A stretch of 64,000 bases of DNA from PLanc-01 sp035342095 (lineage in GTDB: Bacteria > Planctomycetota > Phycisphaerae > Sedimentisphaerales > Anaerobacaceae). This document shows positions 1-7,216 of this stretch, piece after piece (the stretch's first letter is position 1; each line of letters opens with the position of its first letter). The position numbers and the translations under genes are program-made. The notes under the pieces are model-generated. The model saw nothing but the letters and a program-made list of their open reading frames with translations, made no database searches and had not been told where the DNA came from. Where the stretch lies: the NCBI GenBank assembly GCA_035342095.1, contig DAOQWL010000019.1:13766-77765 (forward strand). The letters run 5' to 3'.

Positions 1-1920
1 GAGGATGTAGTGGCGGGCATCGTCGTAGACGATCTCGACGCGCGGGTCGTCCACCACGCCGTGATTCTCTTTCGCGAAGTACCGCGACGCGACCTTCGGG
101 ATCAGCGGCTCGATCTCGCACAGGACGATCCGCTCAACCTCGGGGTGCAGCACGAAGCATCCCGCGGTGACTCCCGCGCCGCAGCCGACGACCAGGACCT
201 TCCGCGGCTTCGGGTGCAGCAGGGCGGACAGGTGCCCGAGCATCCGCTGGAGTCGCATGTCCGTGGGCTCGGTCGAGGCCTCCACCTTGCCGCAGACGTG
301 GAAGCTCGTGACGTCCCCGTCGAGACGGGTCACCGCGACCGCGGAGTTCCTCCCTTCACCGACGTAGAGGACCTCGGCGGTTCCCGTCCGCGTCGGGAGG
401 TAACGGCCGCAAGCGACCAGCGCGGGCGGGATCGGTGCAGTCCGCCAGATCAGGACCGTCGCGAGGGCCGAGATGCCGGCCACGACTGCGACTGCTGCCA
501 CGAGGATAGAAGGTGAGAAGGTACGAAGGTCAGAAGGTCGGACAGTCCGGCCTTGCTCCACGCTCAGCTTGTCCCAGGGGACCAGCGTCAGTGCCGCCGC
601 CAGCGCCGCCAGGGCGATCATAATCCGCTCGCTGTTCTGTGTTCCGAGGCAGGGGATCAGGACCATGCTGAAGGCGAGCGAGCCGACGATGGCGCCGACC
701 GTATTGGCTGCGTAGATGCTTGCGACGATCCGCCCGGGATCTTGGCCTCGCGATCCCGCCCAGGCCAGTGCCAGCGGGAAACTCGCGCCCCAGAGGATCG
801 CGCCGGGCAGGACCACCCAGAGGCAGCGGACCAGGTCGATCTGGAAGTTGAGCCAGGGGCTCTTCGCCAGCGACGGATCGATTGGCCAGTAGGGGACCGA
901 TTCGCCCAGAGCGTAGGCGGCCCAGGCGACCGCGAGCGTCAGGAGCAGTTGGCAGACGCCCAGGGCGCGTCGCGGCCGACGGCTCTCCCTCGCGATTGCC
1001 GACCCCACGCTGCTGCCGATGCCCAGTCCGACGAGAAAGGCCGCGAGGATGAGGGAGAACGTGTAGACCGTGCCGCCCAGGAGCAGGGACAGGACGTGGG
1101 TCCAGACGACCTCGGCGCCGAGGGCACACAAGCCGGAAAGCCCGATGACGACGTAAGCCGCACCATGGCGGGAACCCAACGCCTGGGATTCGAGCGGGCG
1201 GGCCCATTCGAGAGAGCCTGTCGGCGGCTGATAGGCCGAGCGTCCCGCCAGGAGCAGCGCGATGGACGCCACGGCCAGATTCAAGGCCCCTGCGACGCAG
1301 GTCGCGACCACCATGTCGTAGACCCTGAGCAGGTAGAAGCCTGCGAGCAGACAGCCCAGGACCGCGCCGGCGATATTGCTCGCATAGAAGAAGCCGAGCC
1401 AGGCGATTCCTCGCGGCGTGGCCTGCACCCTGCGGGCAATGGCGGGCAACGTCGCGCCCATCAGCATGGTGGGTGTCAGCAGGCACAAGGCACAGACCCC
1501 GGCCCGCACGACGATGCTGCCCAGGCCGTGGCCGATATGCGCCGCGTAGAGCCGATGGATGTGAGGAAGCCCGACGAGCAGGATCAGGCCGAAAGCACCG
1601 ATGCCCAGCTCGATCAGGGCGTAGACCCGCAAGGGGTGCCGTCGGGGAGAGACGAGCCGGGGGAACAGCAGGCTGCCCAGGCACATGCCGCCCATGAAGG
1701 TGCCCAGCAGGACGCCCAGAGACGCTGCGGACGACCCGATGACCAACTGCAGCGACTGGAGCCAGACGATCTCGTAGATCAGAGCGGAGCACCCGCTGCC
1801 GACGAACAGAACCGCGAGCAATGGCAGAGGCGCCGACCCCGGTCTGTCCAGTCCGCGATCGTCCCCGAGAGCCGGCCCAGGCAATGGATTCTCCGATGCG
1901 CCCATAGCACCTGTCGTCAT
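1..1920 (-). CDS. Fused MFS transporter / spermidine synthase-like protein (3' end off window)
   Basis: Translating the minus strand from ATG at 1918-1920 gives an open frame of 640 codons that leaves the window at its left edge without a stop. The first ~510 residues hold many hydrophobic helices of a transporter-like core, beginning soon after LFVGSGCSALIYEIVWLQ, a start typical of fused MFS/spermidine synthases. The last ~80 visible residues look like the Rossmann methyltransferase/aminopropyltransferase fold: VLVVGCGAGVTAG (SAM or decarboxylated-SAM loop), an acidic LCEIEP and VEIVYDDARHY. Such proteins are widespread and mostly of unproven function; some may make or move polyamines. The tail of the catalytic domain is missing only because the window ends. 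The plus-strand ORFs across it are Arg/Gln-rich shadows. Confidence 0.85.
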   Translation of the reverse strand, partial: MTTGAMGASENPLPGPALGDDRGLDRPGSAPLPLLAVLFVGSGCSALIYEIVWLQSLQLVIGSSAASLGVLLGTFMGGMCLGSLLFPRLVSPRRHPLRVYALIELGIGAFGLILLVGLPHIHRLYAAHIGHGLGSIVVRAGVCALCLLTPTMLMGATLPAIARRVQATPRGIAWLGFFYASNIAGAVLGCLLAGFYLLRVYDMVVATCVAGALNLAVASIALLLAGRSAYQPPTGSLEWARPLESQALGSRHGAAYVVIGLSGLCALGAEVVWTHVLSLLLGGTVYTFSLILAAFLVGLGIGSSVGSAIARESRRPRRALGVCQLLLTLAVAWAAYALGESVPYWPIDPSLAKSPWLNFQIDLVRCLWVVLPGAILWGASFPLALAWAGSRGQDPGRIVASIYAANTVGAIVGSLAFSMVLIPCLGTQNSERIMIALAALAAALTLVPWDKLSVEQGRTVRPSDLRTFSPSILVAAVAVVAGISALATVLIWRTAPIPPALVACGRYLPTRTGTAEVLYVGEGRNSAVAVTRLDGDVTSFHVCGKVEASTEPTDMRLQRMLGHLSALLHPKPRKVLVVGCGAGVTAGCFVLHPEVERIVLCEIEPLIPKVASRYFAKENHGVVDDPRVEIVYDDARHYIL

Positions 1921-2000
1921 GATACCCTGATAGTGGCTTGTGAGGAATCAGCGGTTGCGAATTCCTGGGAGAATCCGCGTGGGCGTCCGGAGCGAAGGGG

Positions 2001-2804
2001 CTACTCCAGGTGGATGACGCCGCGTTTTTTGTCGGCCTTGAGACCTGCTTCCTTCAGCGTGTCATACAAGTACCGGCATTGGCGGACCTTGACGAACTCG
2101 AACTCGGGGTCCGAGTCGTCCTTGGTGATCAGCACGACCGTCCCGATCCCCAGGATGCACTCGAGCAGCGAGCGGCGGAGCTTCAGGTCGATGACGCGGA
2201 ACATGTCGATATTGTCCACGTGGCGGTCGAAGATGCCTCGCGACCACTCGATGCGGTCCGGCGTCACCTCGTAGGCGATGCTCTTGATCACCGCGATCTT
2301 CCAGGCGAGAACCATCATCGCGACGACCGTCAGTCCGAGAGCCCCGAGGTCGATCCAGCGTTCGACCTGCATGAGTCGTGCTGGCGGAACGTTGACCTTC
2401 GGGATATACGAGAGCACCCTGGCAACCGGATAGTGATAGACCGCCCAACAGAGTGCGACGAGGCAGGCGACCTTGAGAGCGGCGCCGGCCACCGCGAGCA
2501 GACTGGGCCTGCCAAACCAGAGGACATCGCTTTCGGGCTGTCCCTCCGTTCCCTCGGCGGCCTGCTCCTCAGACTGCTCTTCCGCCGGGTCCTCCTGGCC
2601 CGCCGCGGCTGCCTTGCGGAGTTCGGGAGTCAGGAACTCGCCGCAGTAACGGCATTTGATCGCCTGAAAGCGGATCGTCTCGGCGCAAAACGGACACGCC
2701 TTCGTTCGGTGCCGGGTCCCAGGCGACCTGGGCACAGGCACGGAATCGACCTGCTGCGACGTGGTCTTGTCATCCGAATGGGTTCTCAATTGCCAGTTCG
2801 TCAT
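2001..2804 (-). CDS. Zinc-ribbon and PH-domain (bPH2-like) membrane protein
   Basis: The 267-residue product starts at ATG 2802-2804, just behind AGAGAGGA; a TTG eight codons upstream is an alternative. Near residues 35-55 is a zinc ribbon, CPFC followed by CRYCGE, then a Glu-rich linker. Two hydrophobic helices (around AVAGAALKVACLVALCWAVY and LGALGLTVVAMMVLAWKIAV) follow. The C-terminal ~85 residues (YEVTPDRIEWSRGIFDRHVDNIDMFRVIDL) match the bacterial PH-like domain (bPH2) usually attached to a membrane hairpin. Substrate or partner is unknown. It stands alone, on the same strand as the MFS/spermidine-synthase gene and about 80 bases upstream of it. Confidence 0.8.
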   Translation of the reverse strand: MTNWQLRTHSDDKTTSQQVDSVPVPRSPGTRHRTKACPFCAETIRFQAIKCRYCGEFLTPELRKAAAAGQEDPAEEQSEEQAAEGTEGQPESDVLWFGRPSLLAVAGAALKVACLVALCWAVYHYPVARVLSYIPKVNVPPARLMQVERWIDLGALGLTVVAMMVLAWKIAVIKSIAYEVTPDRIEWSRGIFDRHVDNIDMFRVIDLKLRRSLLECILGIGTVVLITKDDSDPEFEFVKVRQCRYLYDTLKEAGLKADKKRGVIHLE

Positions 2805-2930
2805 ATCCTCTCTGTTTATCGGCCACAAGGACCCAGAAAGGCCAGCGTTGCAAGCGATTCGACAGCAATTCGCCTTATCGGACGTGTGTAGAGCCTGCCC
2901 ACAGGGGTGTGTCTTCAGGAGGAGGCGGTT

Positions 2931-3110
2931 GTGGCGACGCTGCGGTCGGAGACCGGCGTGTTGGCGGCGAGACTGGCATATGTGATTCTCTCCACCGTCG
3001 AATCAGCCTTGATTGTCACAATCTACGGCCTGAGCCTCTCCGCCCTCGGCGAAGTCCTCCAGCGACGGGAGAAAGAGATCCTGCGGGTCGTCGCACAGGA
3101 AGTGGAATAG
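2931..3110 (+). CDS. Small single-pass membrane protein (59 aa), unknown function
   Basis: A GTG at 2931 has a near-perfect Shine-Dalgarno sequence, AGGAGGAGG at 2917-2925, five bases upstream. The 59-codon frame is strongly biased to G/C in third positions, as in neighbouring genes. The product has a central hydrophobic stretch (LAYVILSTVESALIVTIYGL), consistent with one transmembrane helix, then a charged tail (LQRREKEILRVVAQEVE). No family was recognised. The ribosome site and codon bias argue for a real small gene, but size alone cannot prove it. Confidence 0.5.
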   Translation: MATLRSETGVLAARLAYVILSTVESALIVTIYGLSLSALGEVLQRREKEILRVVAQEVE

Positions 3111-3539
3111 GACAAGGAGTTCCAATCGTGCGGCGGTGACTACCGCAATGGGGCCTCGTGCTGCGCGCCTGACTGGACCACCCCCAGCAGTTCTTTGGAC
3201 GGGCCCGCGATCTCGGAGGTATCCAGCAAACAGAACCGCGGCGCCTTTCGACGGCATTGTCTCTTGCCTTCATCGAGCCACGGGCAATCTTTGCACTGTT
3301 CTGTCATTCCCAGCCTCTCTATCTCAATCCGGACGGATATCGTCCTTTCTCATCGCGTCGTTTCTGCTTTCGCACCCCAGGAGGTCCGCTTTCCCGTACA
3401 GGAAATTCCCTTCGATGCGCCAACGAAATGATGACTGAAGCAATTATAATAAGGTAGCATCAGATGTTCGGCGTGTCAAGCTCTAATTCACCGCGCGGCG
3501 ATTCTGCGACATCGGTGCTCTATTTCCGGCGGCGGACTG
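3111..3539. other. Intergenic stretch without recognised gene
   Basis: About 430 bases, relatively A/T-rich towards 3300-3480. Several short open frames exist on both strands, but none has a convincing ribosome site, codon bias or recognisable protein. A TATAAT at 3445-3450 has no good -35 element at a suitable distance. Nothing else is seen. Confidence 0.5.
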
Positions 3540-3568
3540 TTGACGATGGAGCCCCGGTAGGGTAACAT
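3540..3568 (+). promoter_or_regulatory. Sigma-70-type promoter candidate for the prepilin-like gene
   Basis: TTGACG (3540-3545), a 17-base spacer and TAACAT (3563-3568). It would start transcription near 3575, about 50 bases before the ATG at 3627, and therefore argues against the in-frame upstream start at 3567. Confidence 0.4.
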
Positions 3569-3626
3569 GAGAAGAGGTCTGTCGTGGAACTCCAGTTCAC
3601 GTCATTCAACGTTGAGGGCAGGAGTC

Positions 3627-4406
3627 ATGAAACGCAGGCGGGCATTTACGCTGATCGAGCTGCTGGTGGTCATCGCGGTGATCGCGATCCTGATGGCCAT
3701 TCTGACGCCGGCGCTGGGCAAAGCGAGGGACCAGGCCAAGAAAGTCGTCTGCTCGGGCCATATGAAGGGCCTGGGCGTCGCGATTCGGATGTACGTGGAC
3801 GACTCCGACGGCAGGACACACAATTCGCCCAACCAGGGGCTCTGGGACAATACCTTCGAGGGGGGCAGCGTCGTCATCAAGTACAAACCCAACGATGGCA
3901 ACGCCTATTGGGGGATTGCCTACCACCCGTATGCCCCGAACAAGAAGGTGTTCCGATGCCCCAGCACCCGGCGGGTGGACGATTGGCCGGAGAACGGGTG
4001 GGGCCTGAAGTACCAGGAGTACTTCCGGTACTGCTCCTACGGCATCAACTCTTATGTCGCCAGCAGGGATACCAATGGCGACGGCCAAGTCGAGTGGACC
4101 CGGGTCGACCGCGAATTCAAGAAGCATGACGAGGTGATCGTCTTTCAGGACCACATCGAGCAGAAGCTGGACAGCGCCGACTCCGACATGTTCTGTGTCG
4201 GGTCCGGCGGGATCAATCTCTCGCAGTGGCGTCCCGGCAGCAGTCTCGTGAACACCTACTGGCAGGGTTACGACACGGTGGGCGAGTGCTTCCGTCACAA
4301 GGGCACGTCCATGACCTGCTGGCTGGATGGGCACGTCAGCGGCATCAAGCAGAGCACCGGCGAGGACGTTCCCCGTCGCTGGTACACGGGCAAAGGGACG
4401 CTGTAG
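3627..4406 (+). CDS. Prepilin-like protein with N-terminal methylation motif and H-X9-DG C-terminus
   Basis: The start at 3627 follows GGCAGGAG by two bases (3617-3624) and places the class III prepilin signal at the very N-terminus: KRRRAFTLIELLVVIAVIAI, with the conserved Glu five residues after the cleavage site. The rest (259 aa) is a globular pseudopilin-like domain. Near the end, His is followed by nine residues and Asp-Gly (RHKGTSMTCWLDGHV), the H-X9-DG signature of the prepilin-processing-associated family greatly expanded in planctomycetes. The protein is probably processed by a PilD-type peptidase and anchored in the inner membrane or a pseudopilus. No secretion or pilus assembly genes lie nearby. 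A small lipoprotein gene follows closely. Confidence 0.9.
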   Translation: MKRRRAFTLIELLVVIAVIAILMAILTPALGKARDQAKKVVCSGHMKGLGVAIRMYVDDSDGRTHNSPNQGLWDNTFEGGSVVIKYKPNDGNAYWGIAYHPYAPNKKVFRCPSTRRVDDWPENGWGLKYQEYFRYCSYGINSYVASRDTNGDGQVEWTRVDREFKKHDEVIVFQDHIEQKLDSADSDMFCVGSGGINLSQWRPGSSLVNTYWQGYDTVGECFRHKGTSMTCWLDGHVSGIKQSTGEDVPRRWYTGKGTL

Positions 4407-4439
4407 CGAGCCCGGATGACGGGGGAAAGGATCACGGAC

Positions 4440-4856
4440 GTGAGCTATCGGCGATGGGTCTTCCTGGCAGTCCTGGCGGCTTTGGCGATGGGTGGATGCA
4501 AGCGCGAGGACCCCGACGCCGGCCAAACACCGGTGCAGACGATAAGCGAAACGGAGATTGCCGCGGCTCGAGACGCCATGACGCGAGGAATGACCGCCGT
4601 CCCGTTGGACAAGATGACTGCCGCCTATGTGGGTCGTCGCTGCGTCGTGGTGGTCGGTGGGCCGTACGACGATTCTCCGCCGCCGCCGCCGTTGGGGATG
4701 GTTCACAGGATGGGCCCGGTGACGATCTACACGGCCCGCGTCCATGAGGTCTCCCCTGACAGCCTCAAGATCCTCGCAACCTACCCGACCTCGGGCAACA
4801 AGAAGATCGTCGATATCCCGCGGGCAAGCATCCAATCCGTCCATGTCGGCGACTGA
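4440..4856 (+). CDS. Small lipoprotein, unknown function
   Basis: The most likely start is GTG 4440, about nine bases after GGGGAAAGGA; an in-frame ATG at 4416 lacks a ribosome site. The 138-residue product has a short positively charged N-terminus, a hydrophobic core and a lipobox-like LAMGGC, so it should be a membrane-anchored lipoprotein. The mature part carries a Pro-rich patch (DDSPPPPPLG) and a small beta-rich end (KIVDIPRASIQSVHVGD). No family was recognised. It begins about 33 bases after the prepilin-like gene and may be co-transcribed with it. Confidence 0.7.
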   Translation: MSYRRWVFLAVLAALAMGGCKREDPDAGQTPVQTISETEIAAARDAMTRGMTAVPLDKMTAAYVGRRCVVVVGGPYDDSPPPPPLGMVHRMGPVTIYTARVHEVSPDSLKILATYPTSGNKKIVDIPRASIQSVHVGD

Positions 4857-4871
4857 CCGGCATTCTTCCAT

Positions 4872-4900
4872 TTGCCTCGCGACCCCCCAATCGGTATAAT
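4872..4900 (+). promoter_or_regulatory. Sigma-70-type promoter upstream of the retropepsin-like gene
   Basis: TTGCCT (4872-4877), 17-base spacer, perfect TATAAT (4895-4900). Transcription would begin near 4907, which excludes the longer in-frame start at 4872 and fits the start at 4953. Confidence 0.65.
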
Positions 4901-4952
4901 GAAGTTGGAATGGGGGAGAAGGGGCGTGTCGGCAGTTGGGAGGATCGTGGCC

Positions 4953-6482
4953 ATGATTCGCAGACTATGGACCGCAGCGTGTGTTGTTGTGCTGTGTGCG
5001 CATATCGGAGGGGCCGCTCAAGTGTGGGCGTTCACCCCTGAAACGGGATACCGCTTGTCGAGCGGGCTGAGGATCGTCTCGGTCACACCGTCGGCCGAGG
5101 ACATCGAGAAGGCCGGGCGGATCTCGATCGCAGGCGAGACGACGTGGGAACACCCGGTGCCGCCGATTGCCGGGTTCTCACCGCTGGTGGCGATCACCAC
5201 GTCAAATCGTGCCAGCTCGGACGACTTCGACTGGGAGCACAAGCTCCAGAACTCGTATGTGGGCAGCCCGTTGAATGCGCCGGCGGACGAGAACTTCGTC
5301 ATCGGCATTCTGGACACCGGCTCGGTGGTCGATCTGGCCGCGGGCGAGAGCGCCGAGATCCTGGGTTTCAAAGGTTCTCACTTGACGACGAGCCTGTTTC
5401 CCATCGGCGGCGTCAGTGGAACCATGGACACGACGATCACCAAGCCGCTCGGGGTCTTCGTAGCAGGTCTGGAGGCGGTCCGGTCGGACGGGCGACTCGA
5501 TCTGACGAAGGTGATTGGTCACACGAACACGTGTGCCCTTGCGTCGCCGGCAATCGAGTGCGACACCGGCGAGAGCGTCACGGCGATCGTGGGCACGCCG
5601 CTCCTGGCCTTCTTCACGACAGCCATCAACGTGGATCGGCCGCGGAGGGTCACCGTTCGTGACCGGACGTTCATCGGGCCGGATATCCAGATCGCCGACT
5701 CGTACGATGTCCCAACCTCTGCGTATACCCGCAGGATCCCGATGGAGCTCGGCGGGCTGTCGCCCGTCGCGACGGCCAGTTACTATGCGTTTCCCGACCT
5801 GACGGACATCGAGAGTATCCTGGGCGAGTGGCTGCCGTTGACGCCGACCCTGCTGTCGCTGTCCAGCCTGTCGTTGCCCACGGGCGGCTCGTTCTTCGCC
5901 GATGTGGGCGTGTTGCAGGGCGAGGCCGGACCGCTCAATTCGCTGCAGACGGCCAGAATGCTCGTGGATACCGGAGCGCAGAGCTCGATCATCAGCTCGA
6001 GCATCGCCGCGAAACTGAATCTGCCGTTGAAGCCCGATTTCACCGCGGAGGTCTGCGGCATCGGCGGCACCAGCACCGTGCCCGGCTACTATGTGGACTA
6101 TGTCCGGATCAATGCCTTGGGCGGAGCGCTCGAGTTCTCGCATGTCCCGTTTGTGGTTGTGGACATGGAGTCCAGCGAAGGCGGTTCGCTCGACGGCATC
6201 CTGGGCACGAACTTCTTCTGGAACCGCAACGTGGTCCTGGAGCCGATCACGACCGGCTCGGGCTATCTGCACGTGTCCGATCCCGTGCCCTACGCGTACA
6301 TCGATCTGAACTTCGATGATGTCGTCGACGTCGCGGATTTCGCGATCCTCGCATCCGCATGGGGCTCGACCCCGTCCGATCCCGAGTGGAACAGGCTGTG
6401 CGACTTCTACCTGGACGAGGTGATCGACATTCGCGATCTCGAAGCGTTCGTGGACAGTTGGCTCGCCATGCTGGAGGAGTAG
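4953..6482 (+). CDS. Secreted retropepsin-like aspartyl protease with dockerin-like C-terminal tail
   Basis: ATG 4953 is preceded by GGGAGGA (4938-4944) at eight bases and gives 509 residues with a signal peptide (IRRLWTAACVVVLCAHIGG). Around residue 339 is MLVDTGAQSSIIS, the DTGA active-site motif of single-domain aspartyl proteases, and about 80 residues later DGILGTNFFW, the hydrophobic-hydrophobic-Gly companion motif. The last ~60 residues contain two Asp-rich EF-hand-like repeats (DLNFDDVVDVADFAILASAW and DFYLDEVIDIRDLEAFVDSW), resembling dockerin type I calcium-binding units common at the ends of Phycisphaerae exported proteins. The first ~300 residues match nothing recognised. Likely exported and cell-surface or periplasmic; substrate unknown. 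Nothing retroviral (no RT or integrase) is near. Confidence 0.75.
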   Translation: MIRRLWTAACVVVLCAHIGGAAQVWAFTPETGYRLSSGLRIVSVTPSAEDIEKAGRISIAGETTWEHPVPPIAGFSPLVAITTSNRASSDDFDWEHKLQNSYVGSPLNAPADENFVIGILDTGSVVDLAAGESAEILGFKGSHLTTSLFPIGGVSGTMDTTITKPLGVFVAGLEAVRSDGRLDLTKVIGHTNTCALASPAIECDTGESVTAIVGTPLLAFFTTAINVDRPRRVTVRDRTFIGPDIQIADSYDVPTSAYTRRIPMELGGLSPVATASYYAFPDLTDIESILGEWLPLTPTLLSLSSLSLPTGGSFFADVGVLQGEAGPLNSLQTARMLVDTGAQSSIISSSIAAKLNLPLKPDFTAEVCGIGGTSTVPGYYVDYVRINALGGALEFSHVPFVVVDMESSEGGSLDGILGTNFFWNRNVVLEPITTGSGYLHVSDPVPYAYIDLNFDDVVDVADFAILASAWGSTPSDPEWNRLCDFYLDEVIDIRDLEAFVDSWLAMLEE

Positions 6483-6584
6483 TCCCCGTTTGTCGTCCGT
6501 CACGGCGATGGATGCACTGGAGGACATGAGTGTGACCCGCGAGGTCCCGTCCGGTTCCCTTTCGCGCAAAATCTGCGAAATCCC

Positions 6585-6614
6585 TTGACGATTGCCGCCA
6601 GGGCATCGTATGGT
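6585..6614 (+). promoter_or_regulatory. Sigma-70-type promoter candidate for the methyltransferase/nrdJ pair
   Basis: TTGACG (6585-6590), 18-base spacer, TATGGT (6609-6614). The predicted start near 6621 lies just upstream of the GGAGGCG ribosome site and ATG 6655, and excludes the upstream in-frame start at 6592. Confidence 0.5.
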
Positions 6615-6654
6615 AGATGCGCCCTGTTGTCGCTTGTTCGTTGGAGGCGGCGAT

Positions 6655-7194
6655 ATGAACAATCTGCGCTTTGCGCGGCAGTTTTTGCTACATCCGAAAC
6701 AACTGGGAACGGTCGTCCAGAGCGGCCGGGCGTTGGCGAGCAGAATGGCCGACGAGGTGGGTCCCAGTGTCCACGTGGTCGAGTTTGGAGCGGGAACCGG
6801 GCCGGTGACGCGAGAGATCCTGCGGCGCCTGCCGGCAAACGCCACGCTGACGTCCTTCGAGATCAATCGGGATTTCTGCCGATGTCTGGAGGAGATCGAC
6901 GATCCCCGTCTGGAGGTTGTCAACGACGACGCTCTGCGCTGCGATCGATACGTGGATCAGCCCGATTGCATCGTTTCGGGGTTGCCCCTGACGTTGTTCG
7001 ACGGGCAGGCGCGAGAGGCGATCCTCGCCATTGCCAGACGGGCCGGGCGGTTCGTCCAACTCCAGTACACCACGGCCATCACGCGGGATCTGAGGCGATA
7101 TTTCTCCGACGTGCGGCTCCAGTTCGTGCCGTTGAACTTCCCGCCGGCGTTCGTGTACGTATGCCGGTGTCCGAGCGAAGTCCGGGTATCGTGA
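6655..7194 (+). CDS. SAM-dependent methyltransferase, phospholipid N-methyltransferase-like
   Basis: ATG 6655 follows GGAGGCG (6642-6648) and gives 179 residues. The N-terminus (NLRFARQFLLHPKQLGTVVQ) and the SAM-binding loop VVEFGAGTGPVTREIL are typical of the PmtA/COG3963 family, which methylates phosphatidylethanolamine or related lipids; the end (LNFPPAFVYVCR) also fits. SFEINRDF supplies the acidic residue that contacts the SAM ribose, and IVSGLPLTLF sits at the family's motif IV position. Family assignment is by motif only; rRNA adenine dimethylases share part of this layout. Only 22 bases separate it from nrdJ, so the two may share a transcript. Confidence 0.75.
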   Translation: MNNLRFARQFLLHPKQLGTVVQSGRALASRMADEVGPSVHVVEFGAGTGPVTREILRRLPANATLTSFEINRDFCRCLEEIDDPRLEVVNDDALRCDRYVDQPDCIVSGLPLTLFDGQAREAILAIARRAGRFVQLQYTTAITRDLRRYFSDVRLQFVPLNFPPAFVYVCRCPSEVRVS

Positions 7195-7216
7195 TCCGCA
7201 CAGCGCAGGGGCGGCC

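Noticed and set aside
553..2274. Long plus-strand frame (573 codons) opposite the MFS/spermidine-synthase gene
   Set aside because: The peptide is Gln/Arg/Asp-rich without any recognisable domain, and the opposite strand encodes a continuous transporter plus a Rossmann domain. It is a high-GC antisense shadow.
3445..3450. TATAAT as promoter of the first prepilin-like gene
   Set aside because: No acceptable -35 at 16-18 bases; the element at 3540-3568 is better placed and better matched.
5967..5985. DTGA protease motif as sign of a retroelement
   Set aside because: No reverse transcriptase, integrase or terminal repeats nearby; signal peptide and dockerin-like tail point to a cellular secreted protein.
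7195..7216. Cobalamin riboswitch ahead of nrdJ
   Set aside because: Only 22 bases separate it from the methyltransferase gene, too short for any riboswitch.
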